The position numbers were made by a program, and so were the translations under genes. Positions 1-5,783 of a stretch of 18,614 bases of DNA are shown here, one piece after another; within the stretch, counting starts at the first letter, position 1, and the number at the start of each line of letters is the position of its first letter. This DNA is from Dehalococcoidia bacterium (GTDB taxonomy: Bacteria; Chloroflexota; Dehalococcoidia; Dehalococcoidales; UBA1222): NCBI GenBank assembly GCA_009784845.1, contig WQXK01000013.1:1-18614 (forward strand). The letters run 5' to 3'. The notes under the pieces were generated by a model. That model was not told the origin of the DNA. It saw only the letters and a program-made list of their open reading frames with translations, and made no database searches.

Positions 1-980
1 AAATACCTATCTGCAAAATCCGGAAATATATCGGGGTGAAGCATTGCCGAGACCCACTCAAGCGCATCAACAAAACGCGGCCCCGGTCTGTTGGTAAGAT
101 CCGCATCAATGCCATATACACAACCCGAAAGCCGAGCCTCAATATCCTTAAAGCGCTCGTCAGACTGCATAAGTATCAGGGTATAGTCGCCACCGGGATA
201 TGAACTATCCACGTCACAAATGACAACCCTGGGGTTTGCCGCAATTACGTACTCAAGCGAGAGAGTCGGGAAGCCATTGCCTGATTGCACCAGACTCACG
301 CCGCCGGCTTTGGTAATCACATCATATATTGGAGTATTGACGCCGTAGGACATAATGCCGGCATCAGCCCACAGTACATGCAGGACATTTGGCTTCTGGG
401 CGTCTTCAAGACCTGATACTTTATCGGTAACATTTTCTATGCGATTTTTCATATCAGCGACAATTGTTTTCGCCTCATCTACTGTACCGGTCAAACGCCC
501 GATGGTAATGACAGAGTCCATTATTTCATCCAAATTATGCGGCACTAAGGCAAATACCGTAAAACCCAAGCCCTCCAACGCCGGAATCGCATTGGTTTTA
601 TGTATATCCTCTGCCAGTATAAGGTCCGGCTCAAGAGTAACAACCAGTTCTATGTCTATTTCACTAAATCCTCCGACTTTTGTGACATCTTGTGCTGCAA
701 CGGGATAGTCACAGTAAAAAGTATTGCCCACGACTTTATCTCCAAGTCCAAGAGCAAAGAGAATTTCTGTGTTGCTGGGTGCAAGAGATACAATGCGCTG
801 GGGCACCTTATCCAACGTAACTGTACGTCCCAAATCATCGACAAGTGTCAATGGACCATTTCCGGAGCACGAAGCACCAAGAATGGTTGCCGCAACAAAA
901 GAAACCAAGAAAAGCTGGCTTATTGCTGCATTTAAAGGCTTAAAGCGCCACTGTTGTTTTAGCTTAGAAAATATATGCAT
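1..980 (-). CDS. btuF: Corrinoid (vitamin B12) ABC transporter substrate-binding lipoprotein, BtuF-like; 3' end outside window
   Basis: The reverse strand encodes 326 residues from ATG at 980 and runs off the window with no stop. An AGGAG ribosome-binding site lies about 8 bases upstream of the start. The N-terminus has a charged stretch, a hydrophobic segment (residues 19-34) and a Cys at residue 38 in LGASC, close to but not exactly a standard lipobox, so it is probably membrane-anchored on the outer face of the cell. The mature part opens with DDLGRTVTL and continues with PQRIVSLAPSNTEILFALG, the hallmark start of the BtuF/FecB class III binding-protein fold (PF01497). The family hands corrinoid or iron-siderophore to a BtuCD-type permease. 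The cobalamin riboswitch directly upstream makes corrinoid the likely ligand. The permease and ATPase genes would be expected downstream, outside the window. A cobaltochelate or siderophore ligand remains possible. Confidence 0.85.
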   Translation of the reverse strand, partial: MHIFSKLKQQWRFKPLNAAISQLFLVSFVAATILGASCSGNGPLTLVDDLGRTVTLDKVPQRIVSLAPSNTEILFALGLGDKVVGNTFYCDYPVAAQDVTKVGGFSEIDIELVVTLEPDLILAEDIHKTNAIPALEGLGFTVFALVPHNLDEIMDSVITIGRLTGTVDEAKTIVADMKNRIENVTDKVSGLEDAQKPNVLHVLWADAGIMSYGVNTPIYDVITKAGGVSLVQSGNGFPTLSLEYVIAANPRVVICDVDSSYPGGDYTLILMQSDERFKDIEARLSGCVYGIDADLTNRPGPRFVDALEWVSAMLHPDIFPDFADRY

Positions 981-1024
981 GCGTAGTTCTCCTAAATAAA
1001 ACTTTTTGAAAGTCCCCAATAAAG

Positions 1025-1047
1025 AAAAAACCTGCCTCGTGGGCAGG
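1025..1047 (-). terminator. Intrinsic terminator between cobalamin riboswitch and btuF
   Basis: Read on the minus strand, CCTGCC pairs with GGCAGG (plus positions 1042-1047 and 1031-1036) around a 5-base loop and is followed by TTTTTT. It lies about 45 bases before the btuF start and just after the riboswitch, so it fits the expression platform of a transcription-terminating riboswitch. An AGGAGG segment near 1078-1083 could pair with the CCCCCTG at the left foot of the terminator, a possible antiterminator with one mismatch; this pairing is inference. Confidence 0.8.
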
Positions 1048-1073
1048 GGGTTATATTTTGTTATGTTGTCATT

Positions 1074-1217
1074 ACGCACCTCCTGAGCCCCGCGGAGAAA
1101 GCCCTCAGGCATATGGCGTTCTGACTACCCTTACGGGATTACAGCAGGCGGTACTGTGCCGGAATCCAACCGGCTTGCTTTCCATATATCCCCGGATATA
1201 TCCGGGACCAAGGGCAC
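1074..1217 (-). promoter_or_regulatory. Cobalamin riboswitch
   Basis: On the minus strand, AGTCAGAACGCCATATGCC (plus 1108-1126) matches the conserved B12 box of adenosylcobalamin riboswitches. Upstream are the expected GGATTCCGGCACAG-type core and a closing helix in which GCCCTT (plus 1210-1215) pairs with GAGGGC (plus 1101-1106). A perfect 16-base palindrome built on CCCGGATA (1191-1206) forms a peripheral hairpin. A second hairpin, CCTGAG with CTCAGG (1103-1108 and 1082-1087), overlaps the closing helix and cannot form at the same time, which suggests a switching element. Cobalamin binding would be expected to favour termination and lower btuF expression. Confidence 0.88.
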
Positions 1218-1234
1218 CTATTAAATTTTGAGTT

Positions 1235-1264
1235 AGACTACCATTTTGATAATCGCCATGTCAA
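1235..1264 (-). promoter_or_regulatory. Promoter of the riboswitch-btuF transcript
   Basis: On the minus strand there is a perfect -35 box TTGACA (1264-1259), an 18-base spacer, and an extended -10 TGgTAGTCT with the hexamer at 1240-1235. The predicted start near 1228 lies just before the riboswitch helix. This is a visual match to the sigma-70 consensus only. Confidence 0.6.
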
Positions 1265-1490
1265 TTTTACGATTGGTCGCAACGCAAAGAAAAATGCCCA
1301 AGGACATTTGAATAAAGCTTGCCAAAATCGATACAAAGGTGTAGAGTATCAGCCTGAAACTTGTTCAGTGGCATTTTAAGACAGATGACCTGTCAGAAAG
1401 TATGCCTGTGTCCCGTATATTCCCGCGTTTGCACAGCAAAGTCCATAACACGCTACGCATTGTCCATTATACATGTACAATCCAATACTC

Positions 1491-1684
1491 TAGGCATAAA
1501 TGGAGGATTTCAAGCGCTCCGAAAGGCCTGAGCGCTCCGCTCGTTTCATGCCTAACACGTTCCTAGCGCTACGTATTATTGATGCATTTTTTCGGAGCGT
1601 TTATGTCTACTTCATTTCTAGCGCTACATAACTTTTCCGTTTCAAATAGGCATAAATAACTAGTGCTGCGCTATATTGGAGCGT
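1491..1684. repeat. Cluster of short direct and inverted repeats in a non-coding gap
   Basis: The gap 1265-1918 holds no convincing gene. Its middle contains three interleaved motif families. TAGGCATAAAT occurs perfectly at 1491-1501 and 1647-1657, with a diverged inverted copy at 1544-1554. CTAGCGCTACRTA occurs at 1563-1575 and 1618-1630 (12 of 13 identical), with a weaker copy at 1660-1673. CGCTCCGAAA at 1515-1524 is exactly inverted as TTTCGGAGCG at 1590-1599, with partial copies near 1533 and 1677. The arrangement resembles an array of protein-binding sites or a decayed recombination site; the HTH gene at 1919 is the nearest candidate partner. The remainder of the gap (1265-1490 and 1685-1862) shows nothing recognisable. 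Confidence 0.5.
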
Positions 1685-1862
1685 TTTGGCTTAGTTTTTG
1701 TGCCTAAAGTTTCACATTTGTTTGTTTCGCCGAAAAAACTTTCTCATTTTTCTTATGATTTCGGGGTGCAATTGTAACGTTATATATATCTCGCGTGTTT
1801 TGTTAAGGTAAATTGTATCAGTGGTAGATAGAAAAGCCCTGTTAGATTTTGTTGTTTGGGCA

Positions 1863-1868
1863 TATAAT
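1863..1868 (+). promoter_or_regulatory. Possible -10 box for the HTH gene
   Basis: A perfect TATAAT lies 51 bases before the ATG at 1919. No good -35 box is visible at 16-18 bases upstream, so this is only a weak promoter call. It is directly downstream of the repeat cluster, so activation by a bound protein is possible but unproven. Confidence 0.3.
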
Positions 1869-1918
1869 GTGCTGTAAAGCATGGTTTCTGCCCGCAACGA
1901 ATATAGGAGGAATTGCAC

Positions 1919-2317
1919 ATGGTAGAAATGAGATATTACACCAAAGCCGAGGCTGCCGAGTTGCTCGGCGTTTGCACCAAGACCATCGGGCGATATCTTT
2001 TATCAGGAAAACTAAGGGGTGCTCACTTCGGCAAGGAGTGGAAAATCAGTGCCGGGGACATACATAACTTTTATGAAGACGGCAAGGCAGAAACGGCACT
2101 GCGTCTAAAATTGCAAGGGACAACAAAGCCCCTATCTGGCAATGCCGCCACAGAAACACCCATACTTGATGAGTTGCGCAAGCATAGCGCTAATACATCC
2201 AAGAAGAAGAAATCCCTCGATGACTCACTCAAAGATTTGTACGCCAGAATCATACAGGGAATTAACCTGCTTGCTAATGACATATACGTCAATCGCAAAG
2301 AGTACGGGAAGGCATAG
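1919..2317 (+). CDS. Excisionase/MerR-family helix-turn-helix DNA-binding protein
   Basis: The 132-residue product begins MVEMRYYTKAEAAELLGV. ATG 1919 is chosen because AGGAGG at 1905-1910 is 8 bases upstream; the TTG at 1913 is too close to it. Residues about 5-50 form an HTH_17-type domain: YTKAEAAELLGVCTKTIGRYL is the helix-turn-helix and the following KLRGAHFGKEWKISAGDI is the wing, as in excisionase (Xis) and BldC-like proteins. The rest is low in similarity to anything I recognise: a Lys-rich stretch (KHSANTSKKKKSLDD) and a predicted helix ending NDIYVNRKEYGKA. Such proteins act as recombination directionality factors or small regulators; no integrase is visible. The reading frame stays open for 74 more codons after the TAG stop, so the gene may be a truncated form of a longer one. 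Confidence 0.75.
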   Translation: MVEMRYYTKAEAAELLGVCTKTIGRYLLSGKLRGAHFGKEWKISAGDIHNFYEDGKAETALRLKLQGTTKPLSGNAATETPILDELRKHSANTSKKKKSLDDSLKDLYARIIQGINLLANDIYVNRKEYGKA

Positions 2318-2542
2318 ATTTCCAGACCGCTTTTTGATCACGTTGTTAAAGAGTTGGGCGAGCTTGAATGGCACGTAGTCACGACTTATATGGCGGCAAA
2401 AGGTGACGTTGAAAAGATTAAAATCAGAAGCCACTGCCCGACTGTTGTGACAAAAGCATTCGTAAAAAGATTTGATGACGTGTACAAAAAAGTAACCACA
2501 CCCGAAAGCGTTTTAACATATCGGAAAGAGATGTACCGATAG
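2318..2542 (+). pseudogene. In-frame continuation of the HTH gene after a TAG stop
   Basis: Directly after the TAG at 2315-2317 the same frame is open for 74 codons, reading ISRPLFDHVVKELGELEWHV and onward to KEMYR before the TAG at 2540-2542. The segment has normal, charged protein composition. No ATG with a ribosome-binding site precedes it; the first possible start is TTG at 2354 without a good Shine-Dalgarno sequence. The simplest reading is that one longer gene of about 207 codons suffered a nonsense change (CAG to TAG would do). A separately translated small protein from TTG 2354 is the alternative. I do not recognise the family. Confidence 0.45.
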
Positions 2543-2600
2543 CACTTTCATAATAAAACTCAAGATGCCGTTCTCGAATTTTATTGGGTTTGTCATCTTC

Positions 2601-2629
2601 CTTGAGGCTGCTGTCGGGATCGCCTCAAG
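2601..2629. terminator. Stem-loop between convergent genes, possible bidirectional terminator
   Basis: CTTGAGGC (2601-2608) and GCCTCAAG (2622-2629) form a perfect 8-bp stem with a 13-base loop. It sits between the end of the HTH-gene remnant (2542) and the end of elp3 (2647), where a shared terminator is expected. No strong T tract follows on either strand, so the termination role is inferred from position. Confidence 0.45.
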
Positions 2630-2646
2630 ACACAAGATTAGCTTCG

Positions 2647-4017
2647 CTAAAGCTGCTTGAGCATATATCCTGACTGGAGTACATATCCCTGCTCGGCATA
2701 ATACTGCCTTGCGCCAACGCCGCTTAGCACGGCTATGGTTGATGCCCCAGCCTCAGCTGATGCTAAACGCTCGGCCTCAGCCAGCAGTGCTTTCCCCAGC
2801 CCCTGATGCTGTGCCGCCAGTTTTTCGCGCTGACCCAGAGCCAATTCACTACCGAACACATGCAACTCGCGCACTAAAGCCAGCGGCCTTGTTGCAGTAA
2901 TATATTCCGGCGGCTCGTTTTCAATTCTCAAGCGCAGCAGCCCAAACAGCGTTTCCTGCTCGTCCTCAAATGACAGCGTTATCTCGCGTCCGTTTGATGC
3001 CTGATATTCGCGTGCCACCAAATGCGGAGTGCCAACTTTCCAGCCGTTCTTGATACGATGCCCATGCTCGCGGCAGCGTATGCAGCGACAGTTATCACCG
3101 CGGGATGCCATCAGTTGGCGCACCGAGTCGCGCACCGAGTCGCGCAGTCCGCCAACAATATAATTCGCCGGTATATCGCGCAGCACACGCGAAATACGCA
3201 CATATGGAGGTACGCCAGATTTTATGTCAGCCATCAACTTGATCATGAGCTCATTTGAGTAAGGAGCATAAAGCCCTTCCTTATACCACTGCTCCAGTAT
3301 GGTGCCCTCAACCACCATGGTGGGATAAAGCTTCAGACCATCGGGACAATATGCCGGGTTATGAAACAATTCACGCGACATTTCAAGGTCTCGCGCCGGC
3401 GTCGAGCCCGGCAGCCCGGGCATCCAGTGGTAGTACACCTTAAAGCCGTATCTCTTAAGAATAGCTGTGGCACGCTCTACGTCAGCTACTGAGTGTCCCC
3501 GGCGTACTTTTTCATATATGGCATCATCCAATACCTGTACGCCCAATTCAACCCGTGTGGCGCCAAAGTCCAGCATGCGACGGATTTCGTCTTCCCCGCA
3601 AACGTCCGGTCGTGTTTCCACACATAATCCAACACACCTGCATGCCGCCGTTTCGTTGCGTCTTTGTGTCTCAGACAAAGTGTCAGATACCTCGCCGTTC
3701 ATGGCATCGTAGCATGCCTTAACAAACTGGTACTGATACTCCACTGGTGTTGCCAAGAAAGTGCCCCCCATGACGATAAGTTCGATTTTATCCGTGGGGT
3801 GCCCCATATCAGTTAGCATAGCGGTGCGCCGCTGCACCTGTCGGTAAGGGTCGTAGTCGCATCCGCGCGCACGAATCACCGCAGGCGACAGCGGGGTATA
3901 ACTCTGCGGGGTTGCACCATACGTGGGGCAGTAAACGCAGTGCCCCGGGCATCCTGACGGCTTCGTCATGACCGCAACCGGCGTGACACCGGATATTGTG
4001 CGTGAGAGTTTCTTCAT
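2647..4017 (-). CDS. elp3: tRNA uridine(34) acetyl/carboxymethyl-transferase Elp3 (radical SAM + GNAT)
   Basis: The 456-residue protein has the two-domain Elp3 layout. The N-terminal radical-SAM half carries the 4Fe-4S cysteines C23, C27 and C30 in GCPGHCVYCP, then the family signatures RARGCDYDPY, IELIVMGGTF, ETRPD and RVELGVQ. The zinc-binding segment near 320-336 reads CRCIRCREHGH. The C-terminal GNAT half holds RELHVFGSEL and the acetyl-CoA loop QGLGKAL. Elp3 uses acetyl-CoA and a radical to build cm5U at the wobble position of tRNAs. The size matches the D. mccartyi Elp3 whose structure is known. Bacterial and archaeal forms act without Elp1/2/4-6, and none is visible here. The coding region contains a tandem 12-bp duplication (3121-3144) giving RDSVRDSVRQ. 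A Trm9-like methyltransferase, the next enzyme for this base, is 3 kb away. Confidence 0.95.
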   Translation of the reverse strand: MKKLSRTISGVTPVAVMTKPSGCPGHCVYCPTYGATPQSYTPLSPAVIRARGCDYDPYRQVQRRTAMLTDMGHPTDKIELIVMGGTFLATPVEYQYQFVKACYDAMNGEVSDTLSETQRRNETAACRCVGLCVETRPDVCGEDEIRRMLDFGATRVELGVQVLDDAIYEKVRRGHSVADVERATAILKRYGFKVYYHWMPGLPGSTPARDLEMSRELFHNPAYCPDGLKLYPTMVVEGTILEQWYKEGLYAPYSNELMIKLMADIKSGVPPYVRISRVLRDIPANYIVGGLRDSVRDSVRQLMASRGDNCRCIRCREHGHRIKNGWKVGTPHLVAREYQASNGREITLSFEDEQETLFGLLRLRIENEPPEYITATRPLALVRELHVFGSELALGQREKLAAQHQGLGKALLAEAERLASAEAGASTIAVLSGVGARQYYAEQGYVLQSGYMLKQL

Positions 4018-4038
4018 GCGATAATGTACCTTGGTATA

Positions 4039-4067
4039 AGTCTATCAGTTATGCCTTGTGCAGACAA
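4039..4067 (-). promoter_or_regulatory. Predicted elp3 promoter
   Basis: On the minus strand TTGTCT (4067-4062) is followed after 17 bases by TAGACT (4044-4039) preceded by TG, an extended -10. The predicted transcript start near 4032 leaves a short leader containing AAGG about 11 bases before the elp3 ATG. The match is by eye. Confidence 0.45.
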
Positions 4068-4112
4068 AGTTTTGTCTTGTCCTGCGCATCGGGGGTCAAA
4101 AAGAGTAACCCT

Positions 4113-4451
4113 ATGAGTTTTGCCATACGTCCCATACGACCGGAAGAGCATTGCCTTCTTGATGAGTTTCTTTGCAATGCCATCTTTTTGCCGCCCGGCG
4201 TGTCCCCTCCCTCACGGGATATTATTTCCAAGCCTGAAATATCCGCTTATATCAAAGACTTCGGAGGCGCGCATGACCGCGGCATCGGAACACTTATGAT
4301 GCTCTATCTGTTTGAGTTGCTAAGCCGGCATGACTATTCCAAAACGTCTCTACGGTGCAAAAAGCAAGCCCTGCAGTGCGCTTTTATGAGCGGCTGGGAT
4401 ATGAGGTTTTGCGCGAGAATGCTGAGGATTTCATCATGGTGAAAGAACTGG
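4113..4451 (+). pseudogene. Decayed GNAT acetyltransferase (internal deletion plus frameshift)
   Basis: From ATG 4113 the frame gives MSFAIRPIRPEEHCLLDEFL and PPGVSPPSRDIISKPEISAYIKDFGG, typical of a GNAT family common in anaerobes. It then jumps from GGAHD straight to RGIGTLMMLYLFELL. The roughly 45 residues that normally lie between (central sheet before the acetyl-CoA loop) are missing. Near 4350 the frame must shift: the other frame from about 4355 continues with VQKASPAVRFYERLGYEV and ENAEDFIMVKEL, the normal end of such proteins. No stop follows; the frame runs on into the next acetyltransferase. With the core deleted and a one-base shift it cannot make a functional enzyme. The expected sequence is from memory of the family. 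Confidence 0.7.
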
Positions 4452-4954
4452 GAGTGCACCCGCGGGAATGGAAAAATGAGGACGCATCTGACCTGGCACT
4501 TACGCTCAACAACAAAAAGGTTCAGGACAATTTACGCGACGGCATCCCGTTTCCCTACACAGAAAAAGACGCACGTGAGTTCATTCATAAAACGCTTAGC
4601 GCCGAAAAAGATACTACGTTTGCTTTTGCCGTTACATATAACGGCAAAATGATCGGGAGCATCGGTGTGTTCCGCAAAGACAATGTGCACCATCTCACTG
4701 CAGAGTTGGGATACTATATTGCCGAGGCATATTGGGGCAAGGGAATTATGACAAAAGCCGTCAAGCAAATATGCGCCTTTGTGTTTGAGCATACGGATAT
4801 AGTGCGCATTTTTGCGACACCTTTTGCGACGAACCACGCATCTTGCAGGGTACTGGAAAAGGCAGGGTTTACGTTTGAGGGATGTCTGCGTCAAAATTGC
4901 GTTAAAAATGGTAAGGTGCTGGATAACGCCATGTACGCACTGCTCAAAACCTAA
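4436..4954 (+). CDS. RimJ/RimL-type GNAT N-acetyltransferase
   Basis: ATG 4436 gives 172 residues starting MVKELGVHPREWKNEDASDL, then NNKKVQDNLRDGIPFPYTEK, the usual opening of the Acetyltransf_3 (RimJ/RimL) family. The acetyl-CoA site is ELGYYIAEAYWGKGIMTKAV (about residues 93-112) and the C-terminal signature is NHASCRVLEKAGFTFEG. The family acetylates amino groups of proteins, antibiotics or small molecules; the substrate here cannot be told. TGAGGA lies about 10 bases upstream of the ATG. The open frame extends upstream to GTG 4355 through the end of the preceding GNAT remnant, so a 199-residue fusion product is possible. The start at 4436 fits the family length better, and MVKEL then does double duty as the end of one gene and the start of the next. 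Confidence 0.8.
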   Translation: MVKELGVHPREWKNEDASDLALTLNNKKVQDNLRDGIPFPYTEKDAREFIHKTLSAEKDTTFAFAVTYNGKMIGSIGVFRKDNVHHLTAELGYYIAEAYWGKGIMTKAVKQICAFVFEHTDIVRIFATPFATNHASCRVLEKAGFTFEGCLRQNCVKNGKVLDNAMYALLKT

Positions 4955-5034
4955 GTCGCCGTTAGACTACGTTGCAGTTCGCTTGCATTTTGGGCATACT
5001 TTATACATCATTCCAATAGATAGGTCTGGTTTGC

Positions 5035-5307
5035 ATGATTACAACGGTTGTTAAATTGGGCAATTCAAGGGGCATAAGATTGCCAGAATCATTTCTTGAA
5101 AACCTAAACATAAAGGAAAATGACTCCGTTGATGTTATTACAGAAAACAATGCTATCATTATAAAGAAATCCGACCTTTCCACGCACAAAACATTGAAGC
5201 AAAGGGTTGAAGAGTTCTATGGGAAAGACTTTGAAACAGTCTTAAAAGAAAACCCTTATATGTTTGAAGAATTTGATTGGGGCCAACCTGTGGGTGAAGA
5301 AAAATAG
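5035..5307 (+). CDS. MazE-type AbrB/SpoVT antitoxin-like protein without adjacent toxin
   Basis: The 90-residue protein opens MITTVVKLGNSRGIRLPESF and continues with KENDSVDVITENNAIIIKK, the swapped-hairpin AbrB/MazE DNA-binding domain (residues 1-45). The tail, about 45 residues, is acidic and ends FEEFDWGQPVGEEK, like the toxin-wrapping tail of MazE antitoxins. MazE binds its own promoter and neutralises the MazF RNase. No mazF follows: the next gene, 29 bases downstream, is a Cdd1-like protein. A candidate weak promoter (TTGCAG, 17 bases, CATACT) lies upstream, ending near 5000. The composition is more AT-rich than rpoC or elp3. It may be an orphan antitoxin, a stand-alone regulator, or part of a pair with an unrecognised partner. 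Confidence 0.8.
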   Translation: MITTVVKLGNSRGIRLPESFLENLNIKENDSVDVITENNAIIIKKSDLSTHKTLKQRVEEFYGKDFETVLKENPYMFEEFDWGQPVGEEK

Positions 5308-5336
5308 TAAAGAAAGGGATATTGTAGGGACTCATC

Positions 5337-5591
5337 ATGAAAGCTATTTCAGATCTCACCAAAATACCCGGCATCGGGAAAAACATGGCGCAACACATAA
5401 TTAACGCCGGATACCCCGATATCGACTCGCTTAGAGGTCAGGACCCTCGGGGAATCTATCGCAAGGACTGCTTATTTCAAGGATGCCACGTAGACCGATG
5501 CGCTCTTTACGCTTATCGTCTTGCTGTGGCATATGCCAATGGGGAAATTACCGATTCCGAAAAACTGAAGTGGTGGAATTGGAAAGACTAA
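5337..5591 (+). CDS. Cdd1-like helix-hairpin-helix protein (pathogenicity-locus family)
   Basis: The 84-residue protein begins MKAISDLTKIPGIGKNMAQH, a helix-hairpin-helix motif (IPGIGKNMAQHIINAGY, about residues 9-26) followed by SLRGQDPRGIYRKDC. The second half, GCHVDRCALYAYRLAVAYAN, and the ending KLKWWNWKD match the small Cdd1 family (PF11731), whose function is unknown. The HhH suggests non-specific DNA or RNA contact. GTAGGGA about 8 bases upstream serves as ribosome-binding site. It lies 29 bases after the MazE-like gene on the same strand and is probably co-transcribed. Three Cys residues (KDC, GCH, DRC) are clustered and could bind metal, which is speculation. Confidence 0.75.
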   Translation: MKAISDLTKIPGIGKNMAQHIINAGYPDIDSLRGQDPRGIYRKDCLFQGCHVDRCALYAYRLAVAYANGEITDSEKLKWWNWKD

Positions 5592-5712
5592 ATAGCGCTA
5601 TCAATGCATAAAAGGCTGTGAACAAAATCATCCAAGGCATAATGATGCTGCTGACCACATCTTCACTAATAAACTACGGCAACGACAGTACAAACCCTTA
5701 TCGTTGCTATGC

Positions 5713-5741
5713 TTGACCGCCCTCATTTTCTATGTTATTTT
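5713..5741 (+). promoter_or_regulatory. Predicted promoter of the AAA_14 ATPase gene
   Basis: TTGACC (5713-5718), a 17-base spacer and an extended -10 TGtTATTTT (hexamer 5736-5741) form a plausible promoter. The -10 box lies inside the left arm of the 25-bp inverted repeat and the predicted start, near 5748, falls in its 5-base loop. Proteins bound to the repeat would therefore be expected to block this promoter. Confidence 0.45.
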
Positions 5742-5775
5742 AATATTGCATATTAAAATAACATAGAAAATGAGG
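5721..5775. repeat. Perfect 25-bp inverted repeat directly upstream of the ATPase gene
   Basis: Positions 5721-5745 (beginning CCTCATTTTCTATG) are the exact reverse complement of 5751-5775 (ending CATAGAAAATGAGG), separated by TTGCA. The right arm ends with GAGG, the ribosome-binding site of the ATPase gene, 8 bases before its ATG. The left arm covers the predicted -10 box. It could be an operator for a dimeric repressor, a cruciform, or an RNA hairpin that hides the ribosome-binding site when transcription comes from upstream genes. Confidence 0.9.
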
Positions 5776-5783
5776 ATATCACC

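Noticed and set aside
355..999. Several plus-strand open frames over positions 355-999
   Set aside because: They are antisense shadows of the btuF-like gene, which has a clear signal sequence, ribosome-binding site and family motifs.
1491..1684. CRISPR array
   Set aside because: The repeats are 10-13 bases, irregularly spaced and in mixed orientation, with no regular spacers and no cas genes.
1712..1918. 68-codon minus-strand frame upstream of the HTH gene
   Set aside because: No ribosome-binding site, no recognisable domain, AT-rich low-complexity content; it overlaps the likely leader of the HTH gene.
2315..2317. TAG as pyrrolysine, or TGA at 8581-8583 as selenocysteine
   Set aside because: No pyl or sel genes in the window, no SECIS-like hairpin noted after the TGA, and the TGA sits inside a signal peptide where selenocysteine makes no sense.
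5618..5716. 32-codon GTG frame reading VNKIIQGIMMLL
   Set aside because: It has a faint likeness to IIQGINLL in the HTH protein at 1919-2317, but it is too short, ends in the promoter of the ATPase gene and has no other support.
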